64,000 nt of DNA from Bacillus sp. NTK071 (GTDB taxonomy: Bacteria; Bacillota; Bacilli; Bacillales; Guptibacillaceae). Positions 1 to 7,787 of the stretch are shown here, piece by piece. The notes beneath the pieces were generated by a model that searched no databases, was not told the DNA's origin, and saw nothing but the letters and a program-made list of their open reading frames with translations. The DNA lies in assembly GCF_017303315.1 (NCBI RefSeq), contig NZ_JAFKOI010000003.1, forward strand, positions 202,832 through 266,831, written 5' to 3'. Position numbers and translations under genes: made by a program. Numbering within the stretch: the first letter of the stretch is position 1; each line of letters opens with the position of its first letter.

Positions 1-450
1 AGCAACTGTCCAGTCTGTATCACTTGCAGCAAGGAGATCTGCCGCTCTTCGATGATCAGCAAGGACGTTTTTCAGCAGTTTTCCTGCAATGAAACCTGTA
101 ACACCAGGTATTTCTTTATTAATGCCTGCAGAAGCCATGTAGATGATCCGCTTCACATCGTGAATACTCATTGCATCGAGAATGTTCGCTGTCATCGTAG
201 AAAGATCAGTCGTTTTTCCAAGACCATTCGCTCCAAGGCACGATATAACCGCATCAAATTCAGGGCGCATCACCTGTTTGACATCAGCCGCTTGCATCGC
301 ATCCCCTAGCTCAACGGAGAGGTTTTTGTGAGAAGTCTCAAGCTTAGAAGGTGTTCGAACAAAAGCTGTTACATGATGTCCGGCTGCGATTGCTTGTCTT
401 ACGAATGCATTCCCAGTGCCCCCTGAAGCCCCAAATACAATCAAATTCAT
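1..450 (-). CDS. NAD(P)-binding oxidoreductase, NmrA/SDR-like (partial at window edge)
   Basis: Translating the minus strand from the ATG at 450 gives 150 open codons that run off the left edge. The N-terminus MNLIVFGASGGTGNAF holds a Rossmann dinucleotide-binding GxxGxxG motif (G7, G10, G13). Later segments (VISCLGANG, IIYMASAGI) fit the atypical short-chain dehydrogenase / NAD(P)H-binding family of the NmrA or flavin-reductase type. The start is supported by a strong GGGGGAGG ribosome binding site 7-8 bases upstream. Such proteins are usually soluble and bind NAD(P)H; the substrate cannot be told from sequence. The C-terminus lies outside the window. Confidence 0.8.
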   Translation of the reverse strand, partial: MNLIVFGASGGTGNAFVRQAIAAGHHVTAFVRTPSKLETSHKNLSVELGDAMQAADVKQVMRPEFDAVISCLGANGLGKTTDLSTMTANILDAMSIHDVKRIIYMASAGINKEIPGVTGFIAGKLLKNVLADHRRAADLLAASDTDWTVA

Positions 451-505
451 TGTTACTACCTCCCCCTTTAGAACAATACATCGTTCCACTTTCGACTTTG
501 AACAT

Positions 506-1705
506 TTACTTTATTTTTTTAATGAAAACGACCTTTAAATAGTTGCCTTCACGGAATTCTTTAATCGTTCTAAAATCTTCCGGTAGTGTAAATTCCTCAA
601 GCAACTTATACTTTCCGTTCGTCTCTTTAAAGGCCTGGTCAATAAATCCTTTAAATTTCTTCATGTCATAACCACTATAATTGGTTGAGGCAACAATAAT
701 CCCATCATCTTCCGTTATGGAAATAGCATCTTTTATAAGATCCTTATAATCTTTTGCCGCACTGAACGTATGCTTCTTGGAGCGGGCAAAGCTTGGTGGA
801 TCCAGAATAACCATGTCGAAGGAAAGGTTCTTTTTCACAGCGTACTTAAAGTATTTAAACACATCCATAACAAGAATGTTTTGTTCTTCATAATCAATTC
901 CGTTCACGCTAAATTGTTCGATTGTTTTGTTCAGACTTCGATTCGCAAGATCGACACTGGTTGTTTTAGATGCGCCTCCCTTAACAGCAAAGACGGAAAA
1001 AGCCCCTGTGTAAGAGAAAGTATTCAAGACCGTTTTTCCGCTAGCGTATTGATCACGAATTAACTTACGAACAGGACGCTGATCAAGAAACACCCCAACC
1101 ATAGCACCTTCGTTTAAATACACAGCAAAGTCCACACCATTCTCTTTAACGATTAAAGGAAATTCGCCCCGAACTCCTGTGACAAAGTCATCATCTTCAA
1201 CATACTGACCCTTGGCGTCAAAACGCTTCTTCTCGTAGATCCCTTTAAAGTCCACAAGGCGCTTTAAAGCTTCAACGACGAAGCTTTTAAACGAATAGAC
1301 GCCTTCACTGTACCAGTTAATTAAATAAAACCCGTCAAAATAATCAATTGTTAGACCACCTAGGCCGTCTCCTTCACCATTTACTACTCGAAAAGCGGTC
1401 GTATTTGCATCTTCAAAGAAGGAATTCCGGTAGTGAAGCGCTGTTTGAATCTTTCTTACAAAAAACTCCTGATCGATCGATTCGTTCTGTTGTTGAGTCA
1501 GAACCCAGCCATATCCTTTATTCTGTCTGCCGTAATATCCTTTCCCTATAAAACGTCCCTGCTCATCTTCAAGTTTAAGAATGGTCCCTTCCTCTTTTAG
1601 ACGTTCGCTATTTACGATCGCTTCCTTAAAAATGAGGGGATATCCGTTCTCAAATTTCTTTTTGTGCTTCGAATGAATCTGCACGCTTAATTCGTTTGTC
1701 ATCAT
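506..1705 (-). CDS. class I SAM-dependent rRNA methyltransferase, RlmI/YwbD family
   Basis: A 399-residue protein of the size of B. subtilis YwbD (about 396). The N-terminal ~75 residues look like a PUA RNA-binding domain. The C-terminal half is a Rossmann methyltransferase with the SAM-binding segment NTFSYTGAFSVFA and the motif DPPSF at about residues 302-306, characteristic of the RlmI/RlmK group that methylates large-subunit rRNA. The family assignment is firm; the exact base modified is not visible. It starts MMTNEL, and either of the two adjacent ATGs could be used, with an AGGA ribosome binding site nearby. It is a single gene running towards the partial oxidoreductase. Confidence 0.85.
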   Translation of the reverse strand: MMTNELSVQIHSKHKKKFENGYPLIFKEAIVNSERLKEEGTILKLEDEQGRFIGKGYYGRQNKGYGWVLTQQQNESIDQEFFVRKIQTALHYRNSFFEDANTTAFRVVNGEGDGLGGLTIDYFDGFYLINWYSEGVYSFKSFVVEALKRLVDFKGIYEKKRFDAKGQYVEDDDFVTGVRGEFPLIVKENGVDFAVYLNEGAMVGVFLDQRPVRKLIRDQYASGKTVLNTFSYTGAFSVFAVKGGASKTTSVDLANRSLNKTIEQFSVNGIDYEEQNILVMDVFKYFKYAVKKNLSFDMVILDPPSFARSKKHTFSAAKDYKDLIKDAISITEDDGIIVASTNYSGYDMKKFKGFIDQAFKETNGKYKLLEEFTLPEDFRTIKEFREGNYLKVVFIKKIK

Positions 1706-1825
1706 GTCATCCTATCTGTTCATGTTTTTATTATGGTTGCATTATATCATGTTCAACAGCGTCTACCTAAAGGGATAAATCCATGTATCAAGCTAAAACT
1801 AATCATTAAAAGGTGGTGAGAATGC

Positions 1826-1951
1826 TTGAAAACAAAATCAGGCACGGATATTGAAGAAGTGAAACGCCGTAATGCTAACTCTGGGTTAACGTACAACCAA
1901 GCTAAAGAACAACTTGCCAGTCAGTTGAAAAAGAAAAAGGATACGCTTTAA
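1826..1951 (+). CDS. small acid-soluble spore protein-like peptide (41 aa)
   Basis: A 41-residue ORF opening with TTG, preceded by AGGTGG about 9 bases upstream. The segment SGTDIEEVKRRNANSG resembles the repeated TDVQEVKxQN module of gamma-type small acid-soluble spore proteins (SspE family), followed by a Lys-rich C-terminus (KKKKDTL). If correct it would be a spore-core protein made late in sporulation. It is shorter than SspE-type proteins, which carry two such modules, so it could instead be a related single-module small protein. A nearby ATG at 1822 hits a stop after ten codons and is not used. Homology is judged by eye only. Confidence 0.5.
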   Translation: MKTKSGTDIEEVKRRNANSGLTYNQAKEQLASQLKKKKDTL

Positions 1952-2039
1952 TAAGGACGTGAGATGAGACAGATGAAGCCCTTATCGTTTACAATAACCT
2001 GGTGCTTCATGATTCAAAAGTAGCATCAGGAGGTTTTTA

Positions 2040-3371
2040 ATGAGCGACCAAAATACAACAAGCTATTTCCGAACGATACTTCTTCTTAGTGTTGCGGTAT
2101 GGCTTGTTGTCATGAATACGACAATGTTTAACGTAGCACTTCCAAACGTCCTAATTGAATTCAATCTTAGTCCAGCAGACGGAGCATGGATTGTTTCAGG
2201 CTATTCGATTATCCTTGCAATCTTTACGATTACGTATACACGCCTGTCTGACTATCTTCCAATAAAAAGTTTATTAATAACTGGAATCACTATATTTGGG
2301 GTCGGTTCGGTACTCGGTTTCTTTTCCGAGAGCTTTCCATTACTACTTGCAGCAAGACTTCTACAAGCAACCGGAGCAGCCGCTATCCCTGGGTTATCAA
2401 TGGTATTTGCGGGCCGGTTCATTCCACTAGAAAGACGAGGCAGAGCAATGGCTATGATTGCCTCCGCTTCCTCACTAGGCTTTGGACTTGGTCCAGTTGT
2501 TGGTGGCGTGGTGACTGAATACCTTGACTGGAATTACCTTTTTACCGTGACACTTTTTGTTGTCCTATTAATACCAGTTCTGTTTCGCCGTCTACCCGAT
2601 GAGAAGATTCGAAAAGGAAGCTTAGACTTTATTGGCGCACTGTTAACAGGTGCAACAGTAACGAGTTTCCTGCTTTATATCTCAACATTTAATTGGATGT
2701 ATCTAGCGCTTGGTATCATTGTAGGTGGTCTTCTCTGGCTACGAATTACTAAGACTGATGTTCCGTTTATTCAACCTGCACTATTTAAAAATAAAGAATA
2801 TCGAATGCTGCTATATATGAGTTACCTTGGATTCACAACTCATTTTGCTATCTTATTGCTTATGCCACTTATGCTTCAAAATGTATACGAGAAAGGACCT
2901 TCCATCGTTGGATATATTATTTTCCCTGGTGCCATGCTTTCAGCCGTAGCCGCCATCTATGTCGGCAAACTTCTTGATCGATATGGCAATATGAAGGTCA
3001 TTTACCTTGCACATGGGCTACTTCTCTTTTCAACAGTGGTCTTTTATTTCTTATCACCAGTGAATGAGTACATGATTATGGTTGGGTATATGTTCACAAG
3101 CTTTGGTTTCTCAAGCCTATCTTCTAGTACGACAAATGAAGTATCGCGTATCCTTCCTTCTGAACAAATTGGAACAGGAATTGGCATTAAGCAGCTCATC
3201 CAATTCGTCGGGAGTGCTTCCGGCTCAGTAGCTGGAGGTATACTACTTGAGCTAAACGGATTAACCTATAGCAAAGGGTCTTTCCAAATTACCTACTTGT
3301 TCTTATTTATTCTAATGGGACTCTCTTTAGCCATCATGTTCCTCTATGCTAAGACTAGGAAAAAAGAATAG
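2040..3371 (+). CDS. MFS efflux transporter, DHA2 / Tet(L)-like
   Basis: A 443-residue, very hydrophobic protein with a pattern consistent with about 14 membrane segments. It resembles the Tet(K)/Tet(L) subgroup of drug:H+ antiporters: NTTMFNVALPNVL in helix 1, the loop motif TRLSDYLPIKSLL (motif A-like), and FGLGPVVGGVV (motif C, typical of exporters). Its role is therefore proton-driven export of a drug or another small compound across the cell membrane; the substrate is unknown and tetracycline resistance should not be assumed. The start has AGGAGG 7 bases upstream. It stands alone, ending at a hairpin between convergent genes. Confidence 0.85.
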   Translation: MSDQNTTSYFRTILLLSVAVWLVVMNTTMFNVALPNVLIEFNLSPADGAWIVSGYSIILAIFTITYTRLSDYLPIKSLLITGITIFGVGSVLGFFSESFPLLLAARLLQATGAAAIPGLSMVFAGRFIPLERRGRAMAMIASASSLGFGLGPVVGGVVTEYLDWNYLFTVTLFVVLLIPVLFRRLPDEKIRKGSLDFIGALLTGATVTSFLLYISTFNWMYLALGIIVGGLLWLRITKTDVPFIQPALFKNKEYRMLLYMSYLGFTTHFAILLLMPLMLQNVYEKGPSIVGYIIFPGAMLSAVAAIYVGKLLDRYGNMKVIYLAHGLLLFSTVVFYFLSPVNEYMIMVGYMFTSFGFSSLSSSTTNEVSRILPSEQIGTGIGIKQLIQFVGSASGSVAGGILLELNGLTYSKGSFQITYLFLFILMGLSLAIMFLYAKTRKKE

Positions 3372-3375
3372 CAAA

Positions 3376-3412
3376 GTAGAACCTCCCAGCTCGTTGAGCC
3401 GGTAGGTTCTAC
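3376..3412. terminator. hairpin between convergent genes
   Basis: A perfect 9-bp outer stem (GTAGAACCT with AGGTTCTAC) and an inner GCTC-GTT-GAGC stem lie just after the MFS gene, before the convergent gene at 3448. There is no clear T-run on either side, so it may act as a bidirectional terminator or only as a 3'-end protecting structure. Confidence 0.5.
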
Positions 3413-3447
3413 TATGACACCATTCGACATAAAGCGGGTGGTGCCTG

Positions 3448-4959
3448 TCACTCGCGAACAAGCTGATAGGCTTTGCGCGTGAGCTGATATCCTTTTGAAA
3501 GTTTAACTAGTATTTCATCTTTTTCAAGCTGTTTCATCACTTTCACAACATGCTTTTCTTCCCAATCTTCAAGCAGCCCAAAAGCATCGCTTTCATTCAA
3601 ACCCTTCGCCCTAATGGCATTTGTAGCCTTACCAGTCAGAACTTTTATAACCACGTGTAATGGATCATTTTCATTCGATTCAACGAAGGCAATCAGCGAC
3701 TTTACTTGCCCATAAGTCATCGCCTGTCCCTTGATCTCTACATAAACATCGTCATCGGTAAGATCCTTCTTTTGGAATGTTTTTAGTTGCTCAAGATAAT
3801 GTCTAACATGTGCCACTTCGGTTTCATTTATCTCAGGTAGACTTTTCCTTGGCTTAAAAGGTTCGATTGTATCCGTAGTTACGTTTGCTAACCAGATTAG
3901 CGGTGATCCTACTCTCTTTTCAGGTAGAACCACATGACGAATTTGTTTATAAGTCGTAACGAGGTGTGGTTGTTCAATGGACGCAAGTTCCTCGTCAGAT
4001 AAATGCGCTTCAAGTTTGAGCACCTCATCAAACAGAGATTTATACGGTTCAACCCGATTAATCAGATTAGCTAATTTTTCTATTTTCTCAACTAAAAGAG
4101 GCGTTTTATCTATCATTTCATTAAATTGGTGCTCAATCGTCACAATTCTTTTGCGCGCTCTTTCCATATCTACCTCTTCGTTAAGGTAGACGTTCTTTTC
4201 ATTTACTTGATAATAAATCGAATACGCACATTCTTCACAATGATACTCAATCTGACCTTTAGAAGATTGAAAGATCATGTCTTTCTCATGATCACAGAAA
4301 TCACCCCATAACCAACCAGAAGGGATTGAACGATAAGCTCTCAGCACAACTCCAACTCGATGGCGCCAGTAGGAAAGGTCTTCAGGCGTATTCAAGAGAG
4401 AGATAAGTGGGGAACGGTTCATCTTCTCTACCGCTTCAACCACCTCTCTCTTTTTTCTAGCCAATTGAATAAAAGGATGACGGTGAAAAGATTCCACGAT
4501 CTCTTTTTCCCAATCACTACGGGATTTCAGTGCAATTTCTGCGCAAAATAAATAATCCTGAATCACTCGATCAAGATGTAGATCTAATTCTTCACTCGAA
4601 AGTTGGAGATACTGTTCAGAATAAGCGAGTTCATTGTGAATTGGTATTCCGTGCATGGATGAAAAGGAATTCCACAGTAGAAGTTCAGGCTTGATCAACT
4701 GTGGAAATAATTCATCTTCGCGATTCAGCGGAATTGGTAGAACCGCGTTGCTATCCTGGTTTAGGAACGTCTGCAACTTTCTTATTTCCTCCGAAGACAG
4801 CGCAGCAACTTTCCGCTTTACTTGTTCATGAACCCGGTGAATGATTCCTTTCTGCACTTTTTGTCCTAAGGTTCTAATTCGTTTGTTCTTCTTTCCCATT
4901 GGCACAAATGCAAACAAAGGGTAAGCTTCAAAATGATAGGCATGTTGTTCGACGCTCAT
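3448..4959 (-). CDS. uncharacterised protein with zinc-ribbon and C-terminal winged-helix (503 aa)
   Basis: The function is not recognised with certainty. Visible features: a basic N-terminal region, a probable zinc ribbon around residues 218-250 (DFCDHEKD ... HCEECAY, giving C-H and C-x2-C ligands), a helical middle region, and a C-terminal ~60 residues (ESDAFGLLEDWEEKHV ... LSKGYQLTRKAYQL) that read like a winged-helix DNA-binding domain. The C-terminus resembles RQC-type winged helices found in some Bacillaceae proteins annotated as RQC-minor DNA-binding proteins; this is a tentative link. The ATG at 4959 has no good ribosome binding site and no in-frame alternative upstream before a TAA. 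It overlaps a 19-codon leader ORF, which suggests translational coupling. Confidence 0.75.
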   Translation of the reverse strand: MSVEQHAYHFEAYPLFAFVPMGKKNKRIRTLGQKVQKGIIHRVHEQVKRKVAALSSEEIRKLQTFLNQDSNAVLPIPLNREDELFPQLIKPELLLWNSFSSMHGIPIHNELAYSEQYLQLSSEELDLHLDRVIQDYLFCAEIALKSRSDWEKEIVESFHRHPFIQLARKKREVVEAVEKMNRSPLISLLNTPEDLSYWRHRVGVVLRAYRSIPSGWLWGDFCDHEKDMIFQSSKGQIEYHCEECAYSIYYQVNEKNVYLNEEVDMERARKRIVTIEHQFNEMIDKTPLLVEKIEKLANLINRVEPYKSLFDEVLKLEAHLSDEELASIEQPHLVTTYKQIRHVVLPEKRVGSPLIWLANVTTDTIEPFKPRKSLPEINETEVAHVRHYLEQLKTFQKKDLTDDDVYVEIKGQAMTYGQVKSLIAFVESNENDPLHVVIKVLTGKATNAIRAKGLNESDAFGLLEDWEEKHVVKVMKQLEKDEILVKLSKGYQLTRKAYQLVRE

Positions 4960-4987
4960 AAGGCAAAACCCGCTTTCTGAATTCCAT
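4928..4987 (-). CDS. 19-aa leader ORF overlapping the start of the 503-aa gene
   Basis: ATG at 4987 preceded by AAAGGT about 6 bases upstream encodes MEFRKRVLPYERRTTCLSF and stops at 4928, 32 bases inside the downstream gene in another frame. It has a better ribosome binding site than the main gene. It may couple translation of that gene or act as a regulatory leader peptide; it could also be fortuitous. Confidence 0.35.
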   Translation of the reverse strand: MEFRKRVLPYERRTTCLSF

Positions 4988-5014
4988 TAGGTTACCTTTC
5001 AGTATAAAGCGGGT
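4968..5014 (-). promoter_or_regulatory. inverted repeat around the leader ORF ribosome binding site
   Basis: ACCCGCTTT (4968-4976) and AAAGCGGGT (5006-5014) are perfect 9-bp inverted repeats, extended by CTG/CAG inside. In the minus-strand transcript they would form a stem whose loop contains the ribosome binding site and ATG of the 19-aa leader ORF. This could be a cis-regulatory RNA element for the 503-aa gene. Confidence 0.4.
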
Positions 5015-5123
5015 GCTAGAAATGGAACAACTAATAAACTCTCTATAAAACACATTGAGAAATGGGATAAATATATCGTAGTAAGGGTATAGAAAAGAAA
5101 ATAGAATTTGAGGAGCGCACCAC

Positions 5124-6578
5124 ATGAAAAAGAGACACTGGTATCAGAAGAAGCGTTGGATTGTGTTAAGTATCTTTCTGCTTATTTATGTAGGGGTGAT
5201 GACCTATCATCGATTTAAGCCGTTACCAGAAGGGGTCTCTTACGCAGGAGAAGTACATAACCTGAACAACAATGACATTGAATTCCTTTATGATTTAACA
5301 TACGACAAGAATGGCAAAGAAGTCTACGATCATAGTATTTTTGACGAGATCAATCAAACAATCATGGAAGCAGATGACTTCTTAATCCTAGATCTCTTCT
5401 TATTTAACGGCTATACAGATGGAAAACGGGATTATCCTAAGATAAGTGAAGATTTATCAAAAGCCGTTGTGAAGAAGATGAAAGAAAACCCGGATCTAGA
5501 AGTTGTTTTGATTAGTGATGAAGTGAATACAACTTATGGTTCACATCAAGCTAAACAGATTCAACGGATTAAAGATATGGGAGCAGAAGTCATTTACACA
5601 GATCTAAACCGTCTGCGCGACCCGAACTTGTTCTATTCAGGGATATGGCGAATGACACTTTCTTGGTTCGGTCAGGACGGATTTGGATGGCTTCCAAACC
5701 CAATGGCTCCTTCCGCACCGAAAGTCACCATGAGATCTTATCTAGAACTCTTAAATGTGAAAGCGAACCATCGAAAAACTGTCGTGACAGAAGATGCTGG
5801 TATTGTTATGTCAGCCAATCCTCACGATGCTAGCGGATTTCACTCGAACATTGCTTTTAAGGTAAAAGGACCGATTCTAAATGATCTCATACAATCCGAA
5901 AAAGCAGTTGCATCCTATTCTGGCGGTGATTTATCTCGTTTTCCAGACGAAACGATTCCTGAAACAGAACCAGATGATACTTCTAACATTCAAGCGCAAA
6001 TCGTAACGGAAAGTAAAATTCAAGATAGCGTTGTAACAGCTATTGATGATGCCAAAAAAGGTAACATGATCTATATCGGTATGTTCTACCTTGCCGACCG
6101 AGATATTGTTGATGCTCTTGTCGATGCCGCTGATCGGGAGGTCGACGTGCGTCTTGTGCTCGATCCGAACCAGAATGCATTTGGACAGCAAAAAATAGGC
6201 CTCCCGAATCTCCCTGTTACGGCTGAGCTCCATAAACAGGATAAAGAACATCTCTCAGTTCGCTGGTACGATACGAACAAAGAGCAATTTCACACGAAGC
6301 TTCTCTATGTGAAAGGGAAGAATGAAAGTACAATCGTTGGAGGATCAGGTAACTATACCTCAAGAAATATGGATGACTACAATATGGAAACGAATATCCA
6401 TTTGAAAGCACCAAATGAAAGTGAAGTTGTCAAAAATGTCGATAGCTACTTTGAACGAATCTGGTCTAATGAGGATGGTGTTTATACTGTAGGTTACGAG
6501 GAGTATCAGGATTCTCTCCCTGCCATTAAATACGTCATGTATATCCTTCAGAAGATCTTTCAGGTTACCACATACTAG
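5124..6578 (+). CDS. membrane-anchored phospholipase D-like protein
   Basis: A 484-residue protein with an N-terminal membrane anchor (about residues 11-27, VLSIFLLIYVGVMTY) and two phospholipase D half-sites. The first is NHRKTVVTEDAGIVMSANPH at about residues 212-231; the second is FHTKLLYVKG with downstream GGSGNYTSRNMDDYN at about 390-420. These match the HxKxxxxD-type catalytic motifs of the PLD superfamily, which includes cardiolipin synthases. Spacing and sequence differ from housekeeping ClsA, so the activity could be phosphodiesterase or phosphatidyltransferase on the outer membrane face. The start has GAGGAG 8 bases upstream, and a rho-independent terminator follows. Confidence 0.8.
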   Translation: MKKRHWYQKKRWIVLSIFLLIYVGVMTYHRFKPLPEGVSYAGEVHNLNNNDIEFLYDLTYDKNGKEVYDHSIFDEINQTIMEADDFLILDLFLFNGYTDGKRDYPKISEDLSKAVVKKMKENPDLEVVLISDEVNTTYGSHQAKQIQRIKDMGAEVIYTDLNRLRDPNLFYSGIWRMTLSWFGQDGFGWLPNPMAPSAPKVTMRSYLELLNVKANHRKTVVTEDAGIVMSANPHDASGFHSNIAFKVKGPILNDLIQSEKAVASYSGGDLSRFPDETIPETEPDDTSNIQAQIVTESKIQDSVVTAIDDAKKGNMIYIGMFYLADRDIVDALVDAADREVDVRLVLDPNQNAFGQQKIGLPNLPVTAELHKQDKEHLSVRWYDTNKEQFHTKLLYVKGKNESTIVGGSGNYTSRNMDDYNMETNIHLKAPNESEVVKNVDSYFERIWSNEDGVYTVGYEEYQDSLPAIKYVMYILQKIFQVTTY

Positions 6579-6585
6579 CAATAAG

Positions 6586-6620
6586 AAAATCCCCGAGAAC
6601 GATCTTCTTGGGGATTTTCT
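6586..6620. terminator. rho-independent terminator after the PLD-like gene
   Basis: AAAATCCCC pairs with GGGGATTTT followed by CTTC. The flanking A and T runs allow it to work for the PLD-like gene on the plus strand and for the tiny minus-strand gene ending at 6625. Confidence 0.75.
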
Positions 6621-6624
6621 TCAT

Positions 6625-6714
6625 TTACCTTGTTCTTTGTTTATTTCGCAATTTCTTCACAATCGGATAGATGATTGGACCATATTTAATAGCACGTTTA
6701 ATTAGCTTTCTCAT
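6625..6714 (-). CDS. tiny basic amphipathic protein (29 aa)
   Basis: The minus strand from the ATG at 6714 encodes MRKLIKRAIKYGPIIYPIVK and a further KLRNKQRTR. It is preceded by a very strong AGGAGGAGGG ribosome binding site about 8 bases upstream. The peptide is highly basic with a central hydrophobic run (YGPIIYPIV). I believe similar tiny Bacillaceae proteins exist but cannot name a family. A strong ribosome binding site, a clean stop and a following hairpin make it a credible gene. Possible roles include membrane association or nucleic-acid binding; none is shown. Confidence 0.6.
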   Translation of the reverse strand: MRKLIKRAIKYGPIIYPIVKKLRNKQRTR

Positions 6715-6843
6715 AAAAGGATACCCTCCTCCTGATAGTTGAGGTATTCCCGATATTTAATTTCATAAACGAAATAGAAAAAGGATATGCATGAATCTGG
6801 AGAGAAGTACAAGTTATTCAAGGTATTAGGGGGGGTCTTATAA

Positions 6844-7212
6844 ATGATTAAACAAGTGAATCAGATTGGCATACCGGTTCAGAAAATGGAACGTGCTGTT
6901 CAGTTTTACAAAGAATGGCTTGAGCTGCAACTTCTATTCGAAACTAACACAATGGCCTTTTTCGAATGTAATGGTTTACGTCTTCTCCTTTCACTTCCAG
7001 AGAACAAAGCGTCTGCCAACAAAAGTTCCATCATTTACTTTGAGGTAGATGAAATTGAGGCCACTTACACTCGACTACAAAAGAATGGGGTAATATTTAC
7101 GGGCAAACCTCATGTCGTCGCAAAAACGGATGATACTGAGACGTGGATGGCCTTTTTTCAGGATAGTGAGCAGAATACTCACGCCATAATGAGCGAAGTT
7201 TCACTAAAATAA
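6844..7212 (+). CDS. VOC family (glyoxalase/bleomycin-resistance fold) protein
   Basis: A 122-residue protein with the beta-alpha-beta-beta-beta pattern of the vicinal oxygen chelate superfamily. The N-terminal module reads QIGIPVQKMERAVQFYKEWL and the C-terminal half IYFEVDEIEATYTRLQKNGV, ending WMAFFQDSEQNTHAIMSE. Members act as glyoxalases, dioxygenases or antibiotic-binding proteins; the metal ligands are not complete enough to choose. The start follows a GGGGGG purine run. The gene is monocistronic with its own terminator. Confidence 0.85.
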   Translation: MIKQVNQIGIPVQKMERAVQFYKEWLELQLLFETNTMAFFECNGLRLLLSLPENKASANKSSIIYFEVDEIEATYTRLQKNGVIFTGKPHVVAKTDDTETWMAFFQDSEQNTHAIMSEVSLK

Positions 7213-7250
7213 AGAAAGGATGCCGTTCATCTCAGGCATCCTTTCTTACT
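7212..7250. terminator. terminator between convergent VOC and excisionase-like genes
   Basis: A 13-bp stem (AAGAAAGGATGCC with GGCATCCTTTCTT, loop of 10) lies between two convergent genes, with A and T flanks suited to both directions. Confidence 0.8.
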
Positions 7251-7264
7251 GTGCAATGAGTAAC

Positions 7265-7495
7265 TTAATCCTCGTCCTTCACATCGGGATCTTCAGGTAG
7301 CGGCTCATTTGCTTCTTCTTCCATTCTCTTTTTCATCTTTTCAAGCTGTTCAAAATGGGTGTTAAACTGCTCTTTATAAAGTAAATACTGCTCGCCATCG
7401 AATAGCGTACGAACTCGCTTTTCGCGTATTAAGGTTTCAATATAGGACTCAGGTAGAGAGAGATACTCTGCCGTTTCTTTAACCGTGAGGTACAT
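7265..7495 (-). CDS. excisionase-family helix-turn-helix DNA-binding protein (76 aa)
   Basis: A short protein whose N-terminus MYLTVKETAEYLSLPESYIE is a MerR/excisionase-type helix-turn-helix (HTH_17), followed by IREKRVRTLFDGEQYLL (the wing) and an acidic C-terminus. Such proteins are small DNA-binding regulators, not necessarily phage-related. The second ATG (7495) is chosen because GGAGG is 7 bases away; the ATG at 7501 would sit one base from that site. No integrase lies nearby, so a recombination role is not indicated. Confidence 0.8.
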   Translation of the reverse strand: MYLTVKETAEYLSLPESYIETLIREKRVRTLFDGEQYLLYKEQFNTHFEQLEKMKKRMEEEANEPLPEDPDVKDED

Positions 7496-7632
7496 AGTCA
7501 TGCCTCCAATTGGCTTGATTAAGTCTTAAGGCTTATAGTGAATTACTACTCAAGCTAATGTCTTCTTCAAATTTTTTCGTATAAGATAACTATAGCATAT
7601 AGGGTAAAGCTGAATAAGTGGAGGGATACAAG

Positions 7633-7728
7633 ATGAAGAGTGGTTTTTATGTAATCGTTGGAATACATCTTTATTCTCAGGTGGCTGCGCGAATAACGGA
7701 GTGTCAGAACGAATTATTACCGGGGTAA
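7633..7728 (+). pseudogene. possible frameshifted small membrane protein
   Basis: A 31-codon ORF starts at 7633 with a good GGAGGG ribosome binding site 7 bases upstream and begins MKSGFYVIVGIHLYSQ. After about codon 15 another frame continues as FSGGCANNGVSERIITGVIF, which is hydrophobic and protein-like, whereas the in-frame continuation is not. This suggests a small two-helix membrane protein gene broken by a one-base shift. Evidence is by eye only; it could be chance. Confidence 0.3.
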
Positions 7729-7751
7729 TTTTTTTAGCAACGTTCAGCATG

Positions 7752-7787
7752 AAAAAAGCTCTCCTAATACATCAGGGGGAGCTTTCA
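7752..7787 (-). terminator. terminator of the nag operon
   Basis: In the minus-strand transcript AAAGCTCC pairs with GGAGAGCTTT and is followed by a T-run. It lies immediately after the stop codon of the SIS-domain gene, closing the nagA-nagB-nagR-SIS operon. Confidence 0.75.

Noticed and set aside
3429..5015. 12-bp direct repeat ATAAAGCGGGTG flanking the 503-aa gene
   Set aside because: A 12-mer repeated once is expected by chance many times in 64 kb; there are no other signs of insertion.
7265..7495. Excisionase-like protein as a marker of an integrated element
   Set aside because: No integrase, attachment repeats or phage genes are near; such small helix-turn-helix proteins are common housekeeping genes.
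7550..7750. 66-codon minus-strand ORF between the excisionase-like and nag genes
   Set aside because: No ribosome binding site and low-complexity, non-conserved-looking protein; the plus strand has the more plausible short reading.
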